DNA of 64,000 bases from the NCBI RefSeq assembly GCF_002128425.1, contig NZ_NESS01000004.1, forward strand, positions 248,001-312,000, given 5' to 3'. Source of the DNA: Gottfriedia acidiceleris (lineage in GTDB: Bacteria; Bacillota; Bacilli; Bacillales; Bacillaceae_G). Below, one piece after another: positions 1-8,117 of this stretch (position 1 is the stretch's first letter; every line of letters begins with the position of its first letter). The notes under the pieces were generated by a model, which made no database searches, had not been told where the DNA came from, and saw only the letters and a list, made by a program, of their open reading frames with translations. The position numbers were made by a program, and so were the translations under genes.

Positions 1-571
1 GGCGGTCTTCCTCGACCATTTGTTTTACTTGTGGATTATCAAATATAACTGGTAGTGGTAAATATCTTGGAACGGTGTTAAATGCTTCGGCAAATAAATT
101 TACCGTTTCAGATGCATAAGTATTCGTTTTAGAGTAACTTACTCCACCATTTAGCTGAATTACTTCTACACCTTTTACTTGTTTATTACTTAGCTTTGTT
201 GCAATATGATACATCGTTGTTCCCCAAGTTACACCTACAACATCACCATCATGGACTAGATCTACTAACACATCCGCAGCTTTTTTAGTGATAGTTTGCA
301 AAACTTCATTGTAGTCATCAATGGGTGAGTAGCAAACTTCAACAGATTGTAAATTATATTTTTTCTTTAACTCTCTGGCTAAATCTTGATTGCCTTCTAG
401 GGGATCAATAATTTCAATGCGTACATATCCCAATTCCTTTGCTTGTTGAAGTAATCTTGATACAGTTGGACGAGAGATACCTAATTGTGTCGCGATCTCT
501 TGTTGACTATAATCAGAATCATAGTATAGTCTTGCAGCATCTATTATTAACCTTTGTTTTTCGAGTGACAT
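1..571 (-). CDS. deoR: DeoR, SorC-family deoxyribonucleoside regulator (partial, C-terminus beyond left edge)
   Basis: About 190 N-terminal residues are present; the rest lies beyond the window. The reading frame opens at an ATG at 571 and gives MSLEKQRLIIDAARLYY followed by a helix-turn-helix around residues 21-48 (SQQEIATQLGISRPTVSRLL). The sugar-binding domain starts after about residue 55 and includes VGVTWGTTMYHIA. From memory it closely resembles B. subtilis DeoR, the repressor of the dra-nupC-pdp deoxyribonucleoside operon, which is released by deoxyribose-5-phosphate. It lies downstream of upp in the same orientation but is separated from it by two hairpins, so it probably has its own promoter. 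The family is sure; the exact effector is inferred from the resemblance. Confidence 0.85.
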   Translation of the reverse strand, partial: MSLEKQRLIIDAARLYYDSDYSQQEIATQLGISRPTVSRLLQQAKELGYVRIEIIDPLEGNQDLARELKKKYNLQSVEVCYSPIDDYNEVLQTITKKAADVLVDLVHDGDVVGVTWGTTMYHIATKLSNKQVKGVEVIQLNGGVSYSKTNTYASETVNLFAEAFNTVPRYLPLPVIFDNPQVKQMVEEDR

Positions 572-642
572 TCCATTAATCCCCTTTAACTTACCAATCC
601 TTATTTCACGTTCAAATTTTTAATTATTATACCCCTTTTAAA

Positions 643-670
643 TTAAAGAAAACTCGTCTACTGACGAGCC
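643..670 (-). terminator. Rho-independent terminator between upp and deoR
   Basis: A 6-bp stem CTCGTC/GACGAG with a 4-nt loop. Read on the minus strand it is followed by TTTTCTTT. It is a second stop signal downstream of upp. Confidence 0.6.
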
Positions 671-764
671 TTTTAGGCAAAGGCAGAGGCGCAGTTGCAC
701 TTATACTTAATTCCTAAAATTTGCGACTACGTCGAGCAAGCTACCTCGCTGCTTTCTTAATGTG

Positions 765-797
765 AAAAAAGCTCTCCTATGCTAGGAAAGCTTTTAA
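765..797 (-). terminator. upp terminator
   Basis: Minus-strand stem AGCTTTCCTAG/CTAGGAGAGCT-like with a short loop, ending in a run of T, placed just after the upp stop codon. Confidence 0.8.
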
Positions 798-804
798 AAT
801 GTAA

Positions 805-1434
805 TTACTTTGTACCGAATAAACGATCTCCAGCATCGCCAAGACCAGGAACAATATAACCATGATCGTTTAATTTTTCATCAAGGGCAGCTATGTAAAT
901 GTCCACATCTGGGTGTGCTTTTTGTAAAACTTCAACACCTTCTGGAGCTGCAATTAAGCACATAAACTTAATATTTTTAGCACCTCGTGTTTTTAAAGAG
1001 TTAATTGCTTCAACTGCTGATCCACCTGTCGCAAGCATTGGATCAATCACAATGAAGTCACGTTCTTCTACATCCGTAGGAAGTTTAACATAATATTCAA
1101 CTGGTTTTAAAGTCTCAGGGTCGCGGTATAATCCAACATGTCCAACTTTAGCTGCTGGAACTAACTGAAGGAAGCCATCAACCATTCCTAAACCTGCACG
1201 TAAAATTGGTACAATCCCTAATTTTTTACCAGCAATAACTTTTGACTTAGCAATTGCTACTGGTGTTTCGATTTCCACTTCCTGTAATGGTAGATCGCGT
1301 GTGATTTCAAATGCCATTAAGCCTGCAACCTCATCAACTAGTGCACGAAATTCTTTTGTTCCAGTGTCTTTTTTACGAATTAAAGAAACTTTATGCTGAA
1401 TTAACGGATGATCAAAAACGTATACTTTGCTCAC
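805..1434 (-). CDS. upp: Uracil phosphoribosyltransferase
   Basis: Converts uracil and PRPP to UMP in pyrimidine salvage; cytosolic. 209 residues, the usual length for the family. The PRPP-binding loop is visible as [14 protein letters not shown], and the C-terminus [13 protein letters not shown] is typical. The start is set at a GTG at 1434 because an AAGGAG lies 8 nt upstream; the in-frame ATG six codons earlier overlaps that binding site and has none of its own. B. subtilis Upp starts at the equivalent position. In B. subtilis upp lies near glyA; here a DoxX gene separates them. A terminator follows. Confidence 0.97.
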   Translation of the reverse strand: MSKVYVFDHPLIQHKVSLIRKKDTGTKEFRALVDEVAGLMAFEITRDLPLQEVEIETPVAIAKSKVIAGKKLGIVPILRAGLGMVDGFLQLVPAAKVGHVGLYRDPETLKPVEYYVKLPTDVEERDFIVIDPMLATGGSAVEAINSLKTRGAKNIKFMCLIAAPEGVEVLQKAHPDVDIYIAALDEKLNDHGYIVPGLGDAGDRLFGTK

Positions 1435-1659
1435 TTTTATCGCTCCTTGCAAATACTTAGTAATTTATTATTCTTAAAAAGAATACCGAAAGCGGTTAAA
1501 TAATTCAAGCCACATCATACAATCGCTTTGAATTAATTTAGATCTTACTTCATTATTTCCTTTTTTTACTAATCATTTGCTATTTTCACCCATTTTTTTC
1601 AAAAAACTCCTCTTCTTTATTAATATAAGTGGCAGAAAAATTTTTATTTTATACACACC

Positions 1660-1686
1660 AAAGAGAGAACCTATTGGCTCTCTCTT
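1660..1686. terminator. Hairpin between doxX-like gene and upp
   Basis: GAGAGAACC/GGCTCTCTC stem with a 4-nt loop, 30 bp after the DoxX stop. The T tract on the minus strand is poor, so it is only a candidate terminator. Confidence 0.45.
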
Positions 1687-1715
1687 CATACTTTGCCTAC
1701 ACAACCTGTGTATAG

Positions 1716-2234
1716 TTAAGATGCTTTCCTTAAATTATGATCTGGTACTTTTGGAGTGAAAGAAGTTTTTCGATTTATAAACTTGCTAATATAGTGATCT
1801 AATCCGATTCGACCTGCATTTGAACCAGCAATTATAATGAAGATTCCTAATAATACCATTTGCGGGTTTGTACTAGTTGTACCACTAAACATAAATGCAA
1901 AGTTCATCATTAAACCAAAGAACATTGCTGTTTTTGTAAAACATCCAAGAATAAGTCCAAGTCCGATTACGAATTCTCCAATAGGTACTAGAAAGTTAAA
2001 TAAATCGATGTTTGGTATTGCAAAGTTTGTAAGGAAGTCTGCCCACCAGCCTTGTACTGCTGGATGTTCACCTGTCGCACTTTTAACTGCAAATCCTAAA
2101 AATCCTGACGCATCAAATCCACCAGCCGATAACTTACCCCAACCTGCATGGATCCACTCATAACCTAAATAAAGACGAATAATAGTTAAGAAACCAGATG
2201 CAATTTTATTAGTTCTTAAAAAATTAATAAACAT
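1716..2234 (-). CDS. DoxX-family integral membrane protein
   Basis: 172 residues with about four hydrophobic segments (roughly residues 13-30, 80-100, 102-118, 124-142). The pattern RLYLGYEWIHAGWGKL near the N-terminus and the PIGEFVIGLGLILG segment are characteristic of DoxX/DoxD-like quinol-interacting membrane proteins. The substrate is unknown. GGAGGC precedes the ATG. It stands alone between upp and glyA, where B. subtilis has no such gene, so it is probably an insertion. Its promoter region carries two palindromes of Rex/Fnr type, which suggests expression tied to oxygen or redox state. Family assignment is good; function is not known. Confidence 0.8.
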   Translation of the reverse strand: MFINFLRTNKIASGFLTIIRLYLGYEWIHAGWGKLSAGGFDASGFLGFAVKSATGEHPAVQGWWADFLTNFAIPNIDLFNFLVPIGEFVIGLGLILGCFTKTAMFFGLMMNFAFMFSGTTSTNPQMVLLGIFIIIAGSNAGRIGLDHYISKFINRKTSFTPKVPDHNLRKAS

Positions 2235-2284
2235 AACTTTTTTGCCTCCGTTTGTGTAATTTTTAATTGCTGTTTACATGAGTT

Positions 2285-2308
2285 ATTGTACTCCATTCCA
2301 AAAGAATA
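2285..2308 (-). promoter_or_regulatory. Candidate -10 region of the doxX-like gene
   Basis: Minus-strand TACAAT (2285-2290) lies about 50 bp before the ATG. The -35 candidate TTCACA overlaps the proximal palindrome at 2310-2325 with a spacer of about 19 bp, longer than ideal. Confidence 0.45.
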
Positions 2309-2309
2309 A

Positions 2310-2325
2310 TGTGAACTATTTCACA
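2310..2325. promoter_or_regulatory. Rex/Fnr-type palindrome, proximal
   Basis: TGTGA-N6-TCACA, a perfect match to the half sites of Fnr/CRP-type operators and, extended, close to the Rex consensus TTGTGAA-N4-TTCACAA. Its centre lies about 40 bp upstream of the start predicted from the TACAAT element. Confidence 0.7.
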
Positions 2326-2342
2326 AATTTAAATGAACTTTT

Positions 2343-2358
2343 TGTGAACTTCATCACA
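2343..2358. promoter_or_regulatory. Rex/Fnr-type palindrome, distal
   Basis: Second TGTGA-N6-TCACA, centred 33 bp (about three helical turns) from the first. Extended, it reads TTGTGAA-CTTC-ATCACAA, one mismatch from the Rex half sites. Confidence 0.7.
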
Positions 2359-2370
2359 AACTTTTTGATA

Positions 2371-2447
2371 AATAAAGCTATCTTTAGTATGACTGCACCA
2401 TCAATGCTATTTGCATTTGAAAATACAGTTCTAAAGATAGCTTATTT
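2371..2447 (-). terminator. glyA terminator (long nested hairpin)
   Basis: Outer arms AAGCTATCTTTAG/CTAAAGATAGCTT (13 bp) enclose about 43 nt that contain inner pairings (TCAATGC with GCATTTGA, ACTG with CAGT). Followed on the minus strand by TTTATTTAT. Unusually long for a terminator. Confidence 0.65.
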
Positions 2448-2460
2448 TATACTTTATTTA

Positions 2461-3702
2461 TTAAAACGTAGGGTATAATTCGTATTTGCTAGATAATGCA
2501 TTAACTCGGTTACGAGATGCTTCTAGTACTTCTTGATTTTCGTGGTTTTTTAATGTCTCAGCAATGATTGATGCAATTTCATCCATATCTTCTAAAGTAA
2601 ATCCTCTTGAAGTTACAGCAGCTGTACCAATACGGATACCACTTGTTACAAATGGACTTGCTGGATCAAATGGAATTGTATTTTTGTTACATGTAATACC
2701 AACCTCATCTAATACGTGCTCAGCAACTTTACCAGTTAACTCTAATGAACGAACATCAATTAAAATTAAGTGATTATCCGTGCCACCAGATACTAAATTT
2801 AAGCCGTGAGATTTTAAGCTTTCAGCTAAACGAGCAGCGTTATCGATGATAGCTTGTGCATACTTTTTAAAATCTTCTTGTAATGCTTCACCAAATGCTA
2901 CAGCTTTTGCAGCAATTACGTGCATTAATGGTCCACCTTGGATACCAGGGAAGATTGATTTATCAATCGCTTTTGCGAATTCTTCTTTACATAAAATCAT
3001 ACCACCACGTGGTCCACGTAATGTTTTATGAGTAGTTGTTGTAACAAAATCAGCAAATGGAACTGGATTTTGATGAAGACCTGTTGCTACTAAACCAGCG
3101 ATATGTGCCATATCCACCATTAAGTAAGCTCCAACTTCGTCTGCAATTTCTCTGAATTTTTTAAAGTCAATTGCTCTTGGATAAGCACTTGCGCCAGCTA
3201 CGATTAATTTCGGTTTATGTGCTTTCGCCTTTTCTAATACATCTTCATAGTTGATTACTTGAGTTTCTGGATCTACTCCATACTCAACGAAGTTATATTG
3301 GACCCCACTGAAGTTTACTGGACTTCCGTGAGTTAAATGACCACCATGTGATAAATTCATACCTAATACTGTATCACCATGTTTTAAAATAGTGAAATAA
3401 ACTGCCATATTTGCTTGAGCACCTGAATGAGGTTGAACATTTACATGTTCTGCTCCAAAAATTTCTTTTGCACGGTCTCTTGCAATGTTTTCTGTGATGT
3501 CAACATATTCACAACCGCCATAGTATCGTTTGTTTGGATATCCTTCAGCATATTTATTAGTTAATACTGAACCTTGGGCTTCCATTACTGCTTCGCTTAC
3601 AAAGTTTTCAGACGCAATTAACTCGATTTTAGTACGTTGTCTACCTAACTCTAACTGTATTGCCTCATACAATGATGGATCTTGCTTTTTTAAATTTTCC
3701 AC
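2461..3702 (-). CDS. glyA: Serine hydroxymethyltransferase
   Basis: PLP enzyme interconverting serine plus tetrahydrofolate with glycine plus methylene-tetrahydrofolate; the main source of one-carbon units. 413 residues. The PLP lysine sits in [15 protein letters not shown], and the N-terminal [12 protein letters not shown] and GCEYVDI segments are canonical. The start is a GTG at 3702, preceded by GGGGG at 8 nt; an upstream in-frame ATG has no binding site and extends beyond the family N-terminus. Upstream there is only a weak resemblance to a PurR box (AATGTTCG), which I do not call as a feature. A long hairpin terminates it. Confidence 0.97.
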   Translation of the reverse strand: MENLKKQDPSLYEAIQLELGRQRTKIELIASENFVSEAVMEAQGSVLTNKYAEGYPNKRYYGGCEYVDITENIARDRAKEIFGAEHVNVQPHSGAQANMAVYFTILKHGDTVLGMNLSHGGHLTHGSPVNFSGVQYNFVEYGVDPETQVINYEDVLEKAKAHKPKLIVAGASAYPRAIDFKKFREIADEVGAYLMVDMAHIAGLVATGLHQNPVPFADFVTTTTHKTLRGPRGGMILCKEEFAKAIDKSIFPGIQGGPLMHVIAAKAVAFGEALQEDFKKYAQAIIDNAARLAESLKSHGLNLVSGGTDNHLILIDVRSLELTGKVAEHVLDEVGITCNKNTIPFDPASPFVTSGIRIGTAAVTSRGFTLEDMDEIASIIAETLKNHENQEVLEASRNRVNALSSKYELYPTF

Positions 3703-3869
3703 AGTTATATCCCCCTTTTTATAAAACACGAACATTACTAGTATAAATTTACGGTATTATTCGATAAAACGACCGAATTCCTTTCTATTTTACCATGTTT
3801 CGTATTAAAAATGAAAGATATATCTTTCAATTAACTAACATTTAACTATTCTATTATAATAAAAACACT

Positions 3870-4436
3870 TTATTTCACGTCTTCATCTATTGAATAAACT
3901 GCACGCGCTCCACCAATCAACTTTGGACGAGTTTTTGCCGCCGTAATATGAGCTTGTCCAACTTGTTTAATACTTGTTCTTAAAGGAACTGCCACATGCT
4001 TTAAATGCATACCGATTAAAGTATCGCCAATATCAATCCCTGCATCTGCTTTAATATGTTCAACAATTACAGCATGATCTAAATGCCTAAATGCGTATGA
4101 AGCAAGCGCTCCTCCTGCAGTACGAACTGGTATAACAGTTACCTCATCCAGTTGTAAACTTTTTGCCGTCTTTCTTTGAACAACTAAAGCCCTATTCAAA
4201 TGTTCACAGCATTGAAACGCTAATTGCACTCCTGTTTCATCTTGAAAAGCCTTAATTTCATTAAATAAAACTTCCGCTACTTCTTTTGTTCCAGAAGTTC
4301 CAATTCTTTGACCGCTAACCTCACTAGTACTACAACCAATGACTAAAACGTGCTCACTTGTAAAATTCACATGATCGTTAAGCTCGTTCAATAATGATTT
4401 TATTTGCTTGGCTACTAACCTTAATTCTTTACTCAT
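3870..4436 (-). CDS. ywlG: YwlG, UPF0340/TIGR01440-family protein
   Basis: 188 residues, conserved in Bacilli next to rpiB and glyA; function unknown. The sequence has a Rossmann-like N-terminal part with [18 protein letters not shown] and a conserved [12 protein letters not shown] segment. The start is set at the ATG at 4436, eight nt after AAGGAG; the ATG six codons upstream overlaps that site. It follows rpiB with a terminator between, so it may be transcribed separately. Confidence 0.85.
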   Translation of the reverse strand: MSKELRLVAKQIKSLLNELNDHVNFTSEHVLVIGCSTSEVSGQRIGTSGTKEVAEVLFNEIKAFQDETGVQLAFQCCEHLNRALVVQRKTAKSLQLDEVTVIPVRTAGGALASYAFRHLDHAVIVEHIKADAGIDIGDTLIGMHLKHVAVPLRTSIKQVGQAHITAAKTRPKLIGGARAVYSIDEDVK

Positions 4437-4474
4437 TATATATGCTCCTTTCATAGGATAATTTACTCATTATT

Positions 4475-4520
4475 AAAAAAGCCGATAATCTTCACAGTCT
4501 GTTTTGGATTAGCGGCTTTT
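4475..4520 (-). terminator. rpiB terminator
   Basis: AAAAGCCGCTAATC pairs with GATTATCGGCTTTT (one mismatch) around a 16-nt loop and ends in a T run on the minus strand. Confidence 0.85.
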
Positions 4521-4532
4521 GTTTAGGTTTTA

Positions 4533-4979
4533 TTATTGATGATTTTTTTCGTAGTCTTTAATTTTGTTTACACGATTTTCATGACGACCGCCTTCAAATT
4601 CAGTCGTTAACCATATTTTTGCAATGTCTCTTGCCAAACCAGGTCCGATTACTCGTTCACCCATTGCTAGAATATTCGTATCATTATGTTCACGAGTTGC
4701 TTTTGCACTGAAAGTATCATGTACTAATGCACATCGAATTCCTTCAACTTTATTTGCGGCAATTGACATTCCAATTCCCGTTCCACATATTAATATTCCA
4801 CGGTCTACTTCTCCACTTGCTACTTTTTGTGCAACTGGGAATGCATAGTCTGGGTAGTCTACAGATGTACCACACTCACAACCATAATCTTCGTATTGAA
4901 TGCCCATTTCATCCATTAAATTCATGATTTCTTGACGTATATTTAATCCACCATGATCAGATGCTATTGCTACTTTCAT
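4533..4979 (-). CDS. rpiB: Ribose-5-phosphate isomerase B
   Basis: 148 residues of the RpiB/LacAB fold. Interconverts ribose-5-phosphate and ribulose-5-phosphate. The N-terminal MKVAIASDHGG and the LICGTGIGMSIAANK loop, which carries the catalytic Cys and anion hole, are present, as is HNDTNILAMGERVIG. GGGGG precedes the ATG. Corresponds to ywlF of B. subtilis, between ywlE and ywlG. Confidence 0.95.
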   Translation of the reverse strand: MKVAIASDHGGLNIRQEIMNLMDEMGIQYEDYGCECGTSVDYPDYAFPVAQKVASGEVDRGILICGTGIGMSIAANKVEGIRCALVHDTFSAKATREHNDTNILAMGERVIGPGLARDIAKIWLTTEFEGGRHENRVNKIKDYEKNHQ

Positions 4980-5102
4980 TAGTTAACCCCCGTATTGATA
5001 TCTTTGATTCAATTTCTTTCGTATTGAATTGACTTCAATTTCTATCTTACACTATTATGTTCAAATTTAGGGAAACTAATTAACATCCAATTACTAATTG
5101 AA

Positions 5103-5543
5103 TTAATGTTCGTTTTGTTTCTGTACAATCTGTTTTACCAACACTTCTAATTCACTCAAAGTATTTTCATAAGTTGTTAAAGACCCTCCATAAGGATCAG
5201 AAATATCTTTAGCTTGACCGTTTATATATTCATAAAATGTATATATTTTATCCTTATACTGAGGAAACTTAGAAACTAACATTTCTTTATGGCTCAATGT
5301 CATTGATAAAACTTGCGAAGACCATTCTAGCAGATCTTCATTTATTTGCTGCGAAGAATGATTCGTTTCAATCCCCTTATTTTTTAGAGCTAATATTGCA
5401 TTTTGAGAAGCAGGGTCGCCTGACATAGCAAATACTCCAGCAGACTTGACCTGATAGAACTCATTACCATGATGTCTTAAAAGTGCTTCTGCCATTGGGC
5501 TTCTACATGTATTTCCGGTACAAACAAATAATATATTTTTCAT
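5103..5543 (-). CDS. ywlE: Protein-arginine phosphatase YwlE (low-molecular-weight PTP fold)
   Basis: 146 residues with the P-loop VCTGNTCRSP at residues 7-16 and the general-acid motif ISDPYGG near residue 117. In YwlE the Thr after GN (here T12), in place of Ile/Leu, is known to favour phosphoarginine over phosphotyrosine, so this is probably the phosphatase opposing McsB and feeding the ClpCP degradation pathway. Position between rpiB and mntP agrees with the B. subtilis order. The specificity is inferred from one residue plus synteny. Confidence 0.9.
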   Translation of the reverse strand: MKNILFVCTGNTCRSPMAEALLRHHGNEFYQVKSAGVFAMSGDPASQNAILALKNKGIETNHSSQQINEDLLEWSSQVLSMTLSHKEMLVSKFPQYKDKIYTFYEYINGQAKDISDPYGGSLTTYENTLSELEVLVKQIVQKQNEH

Positions 5544-5592
5544 CTCAATACCTCACCCTCATTTTTCTGAACGTTTTATTTAATCTATTTTA

Positions 5593-5630
5593 CTAAAAAA
5601 TAAAAGGATGGGGCAATTGTCTCCATCCTT
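5593..5630 (-). terminator. mntP terminator
   Basis: AAGGATGG/CCATCCTT stem, followed on the minus strand by TTTTATTTTTTAG. Confidence 0.9.
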
Positions 5631-5653
5631 AGCACTTATTCACCATATGTATC

Positions 5654-6211
5654 TTAGGAAAAAAATAATAGTTTTATTCCGAAAATCAATAAGAACGAAC
5701 CACCTAATAGTTCTCCAAATTTACCAAGTTCCTGTTCTACTCTTCTTCCTAGAAGTAATCCAGCCCAAGTTAAAATTGTACTGATAAAACCAAATAGGAG
5801 TATTGTTAGCCATGTTTTAGCACCGAATGTTCCCAAGCTAATTCCAATCGAAAAGCTGTCTACACTTACACTAAATGCAAAAAGAAGTAAACCTACTCCT
5901 GTAGGTGAATATTTATTTTCTTCTTTTCCAAATAGCGTTGCATAGATCATGTGAAAGCCTATTCCCATCAATAAGAATCCACCGAGTAGTACAGCATACC
6001 GTCCCAGATTCTCGGATAACTCATATCCAATGATCATTCCTAATAAGGGCATTATTACATGAAAGAGTCCGATTACGATGCCAATATTTATGATCTGTTT
6101 AAATTTAAGTTGTATAACTCCCATTCCTAACCCAACTGAGAATGCATCTAAACCTAGCGCAGATCCCATAATAGTTAATGTAATCAGTTCATTGATTAAT
6201 GAGCTACTCAT
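5654..6211 (-). CDS. mntP: Manganese efflux pump MntP
   Basis: 185 residues, six predicted membrane helices arranged as two repeats. Each repeat carries the acidic signature of the family: LGLDAFSVGLGMG near residue 20 and FSVSVDSFSIGISLGT near residue 115. Exports Mn2+. The ATG at 6211 follows a purine-poor AGGGGGGG stretch. In B. subtilis this position is ywlD. No yybP-ykoY Mn riboswitch was recognised upstream. Confidence 0.9.
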   Translation of the reverse strand: MSSSLINELITLTIMGSALGLDAFSVGLGMGVIQLKFKQIINIGIVIGLFHVIMPLLGMIIGYELSENLGRYAVLLGGFLLMGIGFHMIYATLFGKEENKYSPTGVGLLLFAFSVSVDSFSIGISLGTFGAKTWLTILLFGFISTILTWAGLLLGRRVEQELGKFGELLGGSFLLIFGIKLLFFS

Positions 6212-6424
6212 GCTCCCCCCCCTAGGACTTGCTATTAAAAGATATGCACGTCCTACAGGTCATATGAGGGAAATTACATAATTTTTTTCAGACTGTTGAA
6301 AGATACTTGCTTTCTTCGCTATTTCGCCTGCCTGCGAGTTGCTCATTACTGTCTAATGTAACTGAGCTCCTCACTAGGCTTCATAAAAGACTTACTTGCA
6401 ATCGGTACTTTGTTTACAAACTAA

Positions 6425-6452
6425 AATATAGAAGCTCGAATAGAGCTTCTAT
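6425..6452 (-). terminator. ywlC terminator
   Basis: TAGAAGCTC/GAGCTTCTA hairpin directly after the ywlC stop codon, with T-rich sequence on both sides; could act in both directions. Confidence 0.75.
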
Positions 6453-7495
6453 TATTTTTCTTGTATCACTGAATGTCCACAAGCTTTCCACAATCGATTC
6501 ATAATGGCAATTCCAATACCTTCATAAGGGAAAGTTTCGCAATAAATGATATCAACATGTTCTTCATTAAATTTACGAATACAGTCATACAATGCTGCAG
6601 CCACGGTTGATAAGTCACTACGTTTTCCACATGTAAGAACTACTTCAGCATCATATTGCTTCGCATTTTCTTCAGTTGTTAATATCCCTACTCTTTTTCC
6701 CTCTGTTTTGGAATTGTGTATAAGCTTGTACATAAACTCAATACTTCCATTTACAAGATGCATTTGAGCATCTGGTGCATAATGTTTATATTTCATACCT
6801 GGTGATTTCGGTGCTTCATTTTCCTTCATTGTTGCTGGATCTACTTCAACAGTAGGAATTATTTCTTTAATCATTTCTGGTGTGATACTACCTGGCCTTA
6901 ATATTGTAAAAATATCTTGAGAACAATCGATAACTGTTGATTCAACTCCGACACCTGTACTTCCACCATCAACAATCCCTACAATTAGTCCATTTAAATC
7001 CTCAAATACATGTTTAGCAGAAGTTGGACTAGGCTTCCCTGATGTATTTGCACTTGGTGCTGCTAGTGGCAAATTACAAGCTTCTATTAACGCTAGAGCA
7101 ACTGGATGATCGGGCATTCTTATTCCAACTGTGGATAACCCTGCCGTTACATATTTTGAAACATTTTTTTTACTTTTTAAAATTAACGTTAATGGTCCTG
7201 GCCAAAAAGCATCCATTAGTTTTTTTGCATCTAATGGAATTTCTTCTACTAGTTGATCTAACTGTTCTTTGTTGGCAATATGTACAATAAGTGGATTATC
7301 ACTTGGTCTACCTTTTGCTTGGAAAATTCGTTGAACTGCTTCATCTGAAAGAGCATTTGCCCCTAACCCATAAACAGTTTCAGTTGGAAAAGCGACAACT
7401 TGTCCTAACTGTAAATTTTTTGCTGCATCCACAATCTGTGGGTAAACTTCTTCTTTATTCACAGGATTATCCACATACCATAATTTCGTTTCCAT
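6452..7495 (-). CDS. ywlC: L-threonylcarbamoyladenylate synthase (Sua5/YwlC)
   Basis: 347 residues, the long Sua5 form: an N-terminal YrdC/TsaC domain (about 15-205) and a C-terminal Sua5 domain (about 240-345). Makes TC-AMP from threonine, bicarbonate and ATP for t6A37 tRNA modification. Visible signatures are VVAFPTETVYGLGANA, KGRPSDNPLIVHI, APSANTSGKPSPT and SPGMKYKHYAPDA. The start at 7495 follows GAGAGAGGTG; an ATG three codons earlier is less well placed. Two perfect DnaA boxes fall inside its coding sequence and more lie just upstream. Confidence 0.95.
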   Translation of the reverse strand: METKLWYVDNPVNKEEVYPQIVDAAKNLQLGQVVAFPTETVYGLGANALSDEAVQRIFQAKGRPSDNPLIVHIANKEQLDQLVEEIPLDAKKLMDAFWPGPLTLILKSKKNVSKYVTAGLSTVGIRMPDHPVALALIEACNLPLAAPSANTSGKPSPTSAKHVFEDLNGLIVGIVDGGSTGVGVESTVIDCSQDIFTILRPGSITPEMIKEIIPTVEVDPATMKENEAPKSPGMKYKHYAPDAQMHLVNGSIEFMYKLIHNSKTEGKRVGILTTEENAKQYDAEVVLTCGKRSDLSTVAAALYDCIRKFNEEHVDIIYCETFPYEGIGIAIMNRLWKACGHSVIQEK

Positions 7496-7616
7496 ACGTA
7501 GCACCTCTCTCTAGAGTGAATAATAGTGTATATTTTACAAATTTAGACATTATCCAAAGAATGAAAAGCAAGTTTTATCCACAAATTGTGGACAAAACTT
7601 GCTAATTTGTGGATAA
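7130..7616. promoter_or_regulatory. DnaA-box cluster around ywlC start and ywlC-GNAT intergenic region
   Basis: Perfect 9-mers TTATCCACA at 7467-7475 and 7575-7583 (plus) and at 7130-7138 and 7608-7616 (minus); one-mismatch boxes at 7550-7558 (TTATCCAAA) and 7587-7595 (TTGTCCACA, minus). Four of the six fall within 67 bp. As I recall, the ywlC-ywlB region is one of the few stable DnaA-binding loci outside oriC in B. subtilis, which fits. Confidence 0.8.
7563..7604 (-). terminator. Terminator of the GNAT gene (overlaps DnaA boxes)
   Basis: AGCAAGTTTT-GTCCACAA pairs with TTGTGGA-TAAAACTTGCT, then TTTTC on the minus strand. The same bases form two of the DnaA boxes. Confidence 0.7.
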
Positions 7617-8060
7617 CTTTGTGTATAGTTCTTTTTGATAAACTAATACTTCTTCATTCGTAATAGTAGTTTGGTAATGCTTCATTTCTTTAATACTGTT
7701 CGAAACATTTTCCTGTTCGACTTGCCCGAATCCTAGTAAAAGGAATAAGTCTTGAACTACATGCTGTCTTGTTAATAAATATACTTTACTAATCATTTCT
7801 TCTTTTAGTTTTTCAAGAACACTTTGTAAAAAGAGTACCATATGCTGTGAATAAATGGTAGGTGCAACTACTAGTGATCTTAATAACGCTTCTTCTCCAT
7901 CCTGTTCATATCCTATTACAGCTTGCGCTTTTCCAAACTCATCTTCCAGTATGAAAAAAGATTCTTGTTGCTCTTCAAGTCCGTTTGTAGATAATCCTGC
8001 TTGTCCCAAGAATGAAAAAATAGTTTCAAAATCTTCTTGAATCGCTGAACGTATTTTCAT
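7602..8060 (-). CDS. GNAT-fold N-acetyltransferase-like protein (YwlB position)
   Basis: 152 residues. The start MKIRSAIQEDFETIFSFL and the LLRSLVVAPTIY strand resemble GNAT acetyltransferases, but a clear R/Q-x-x-G-x-G/A acetyl-CoA loop is not visible, so catalytic activity is uncertain. It occupies the position of B. subtilis ywlB between spoIIR and ywlC. Its ribosome binding site AGGGAGG lies in the stem of the spoIIR terminator, so read-through transcripts from spoIIR would have the site masked. The last codons (KLSTN) encode a DnaA box. Confidence 0.65.
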   Translation of the reverse strand: MKIRSAIQEDFETIFSFLGQAGLSTNGLEEQQESFFILEDEFGKAQAVIGYEQDGEEALLRSLVVAPTIYSQHMVLFLQSVLEKLKEEMISKVYLLTRQHVVQDLFLLLGFGQVEQENVSNSIKEMKHYQTTITNEEVLVYQKELYTKLSTN

Positions 8061-8107
8061 AAAAAAACCTCCCTAGTATGCTTGTAATACTTTATGCACG
8101 TAGGGAG
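8061..8107 (-). terminator. spoIIR terminator, sequestering the next gene's ribosome binding site
   Basis: CTCCCTA/TAGGGAG stem around a 25-nt loop, then GTTTTTTT on the minus strand, running directly into the ATG at 8060. Confidence 0.85.
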
Positions 8108-8117
8108 AACGCTAGAA

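Noticed and set aside
3703-3800. PurR box before glyA.
   Set aside because: AATGTTCG and CGAA-type pieces exist, but each candidate has two or more mismatches in the core and the pair spacing is not convincing.
6212-6425. Possible yybP-ykoY manganese riboswitch before mntP.
   Set aside because: The conserved loops of that class could not be found; only scattered GC-richer sequence is present.
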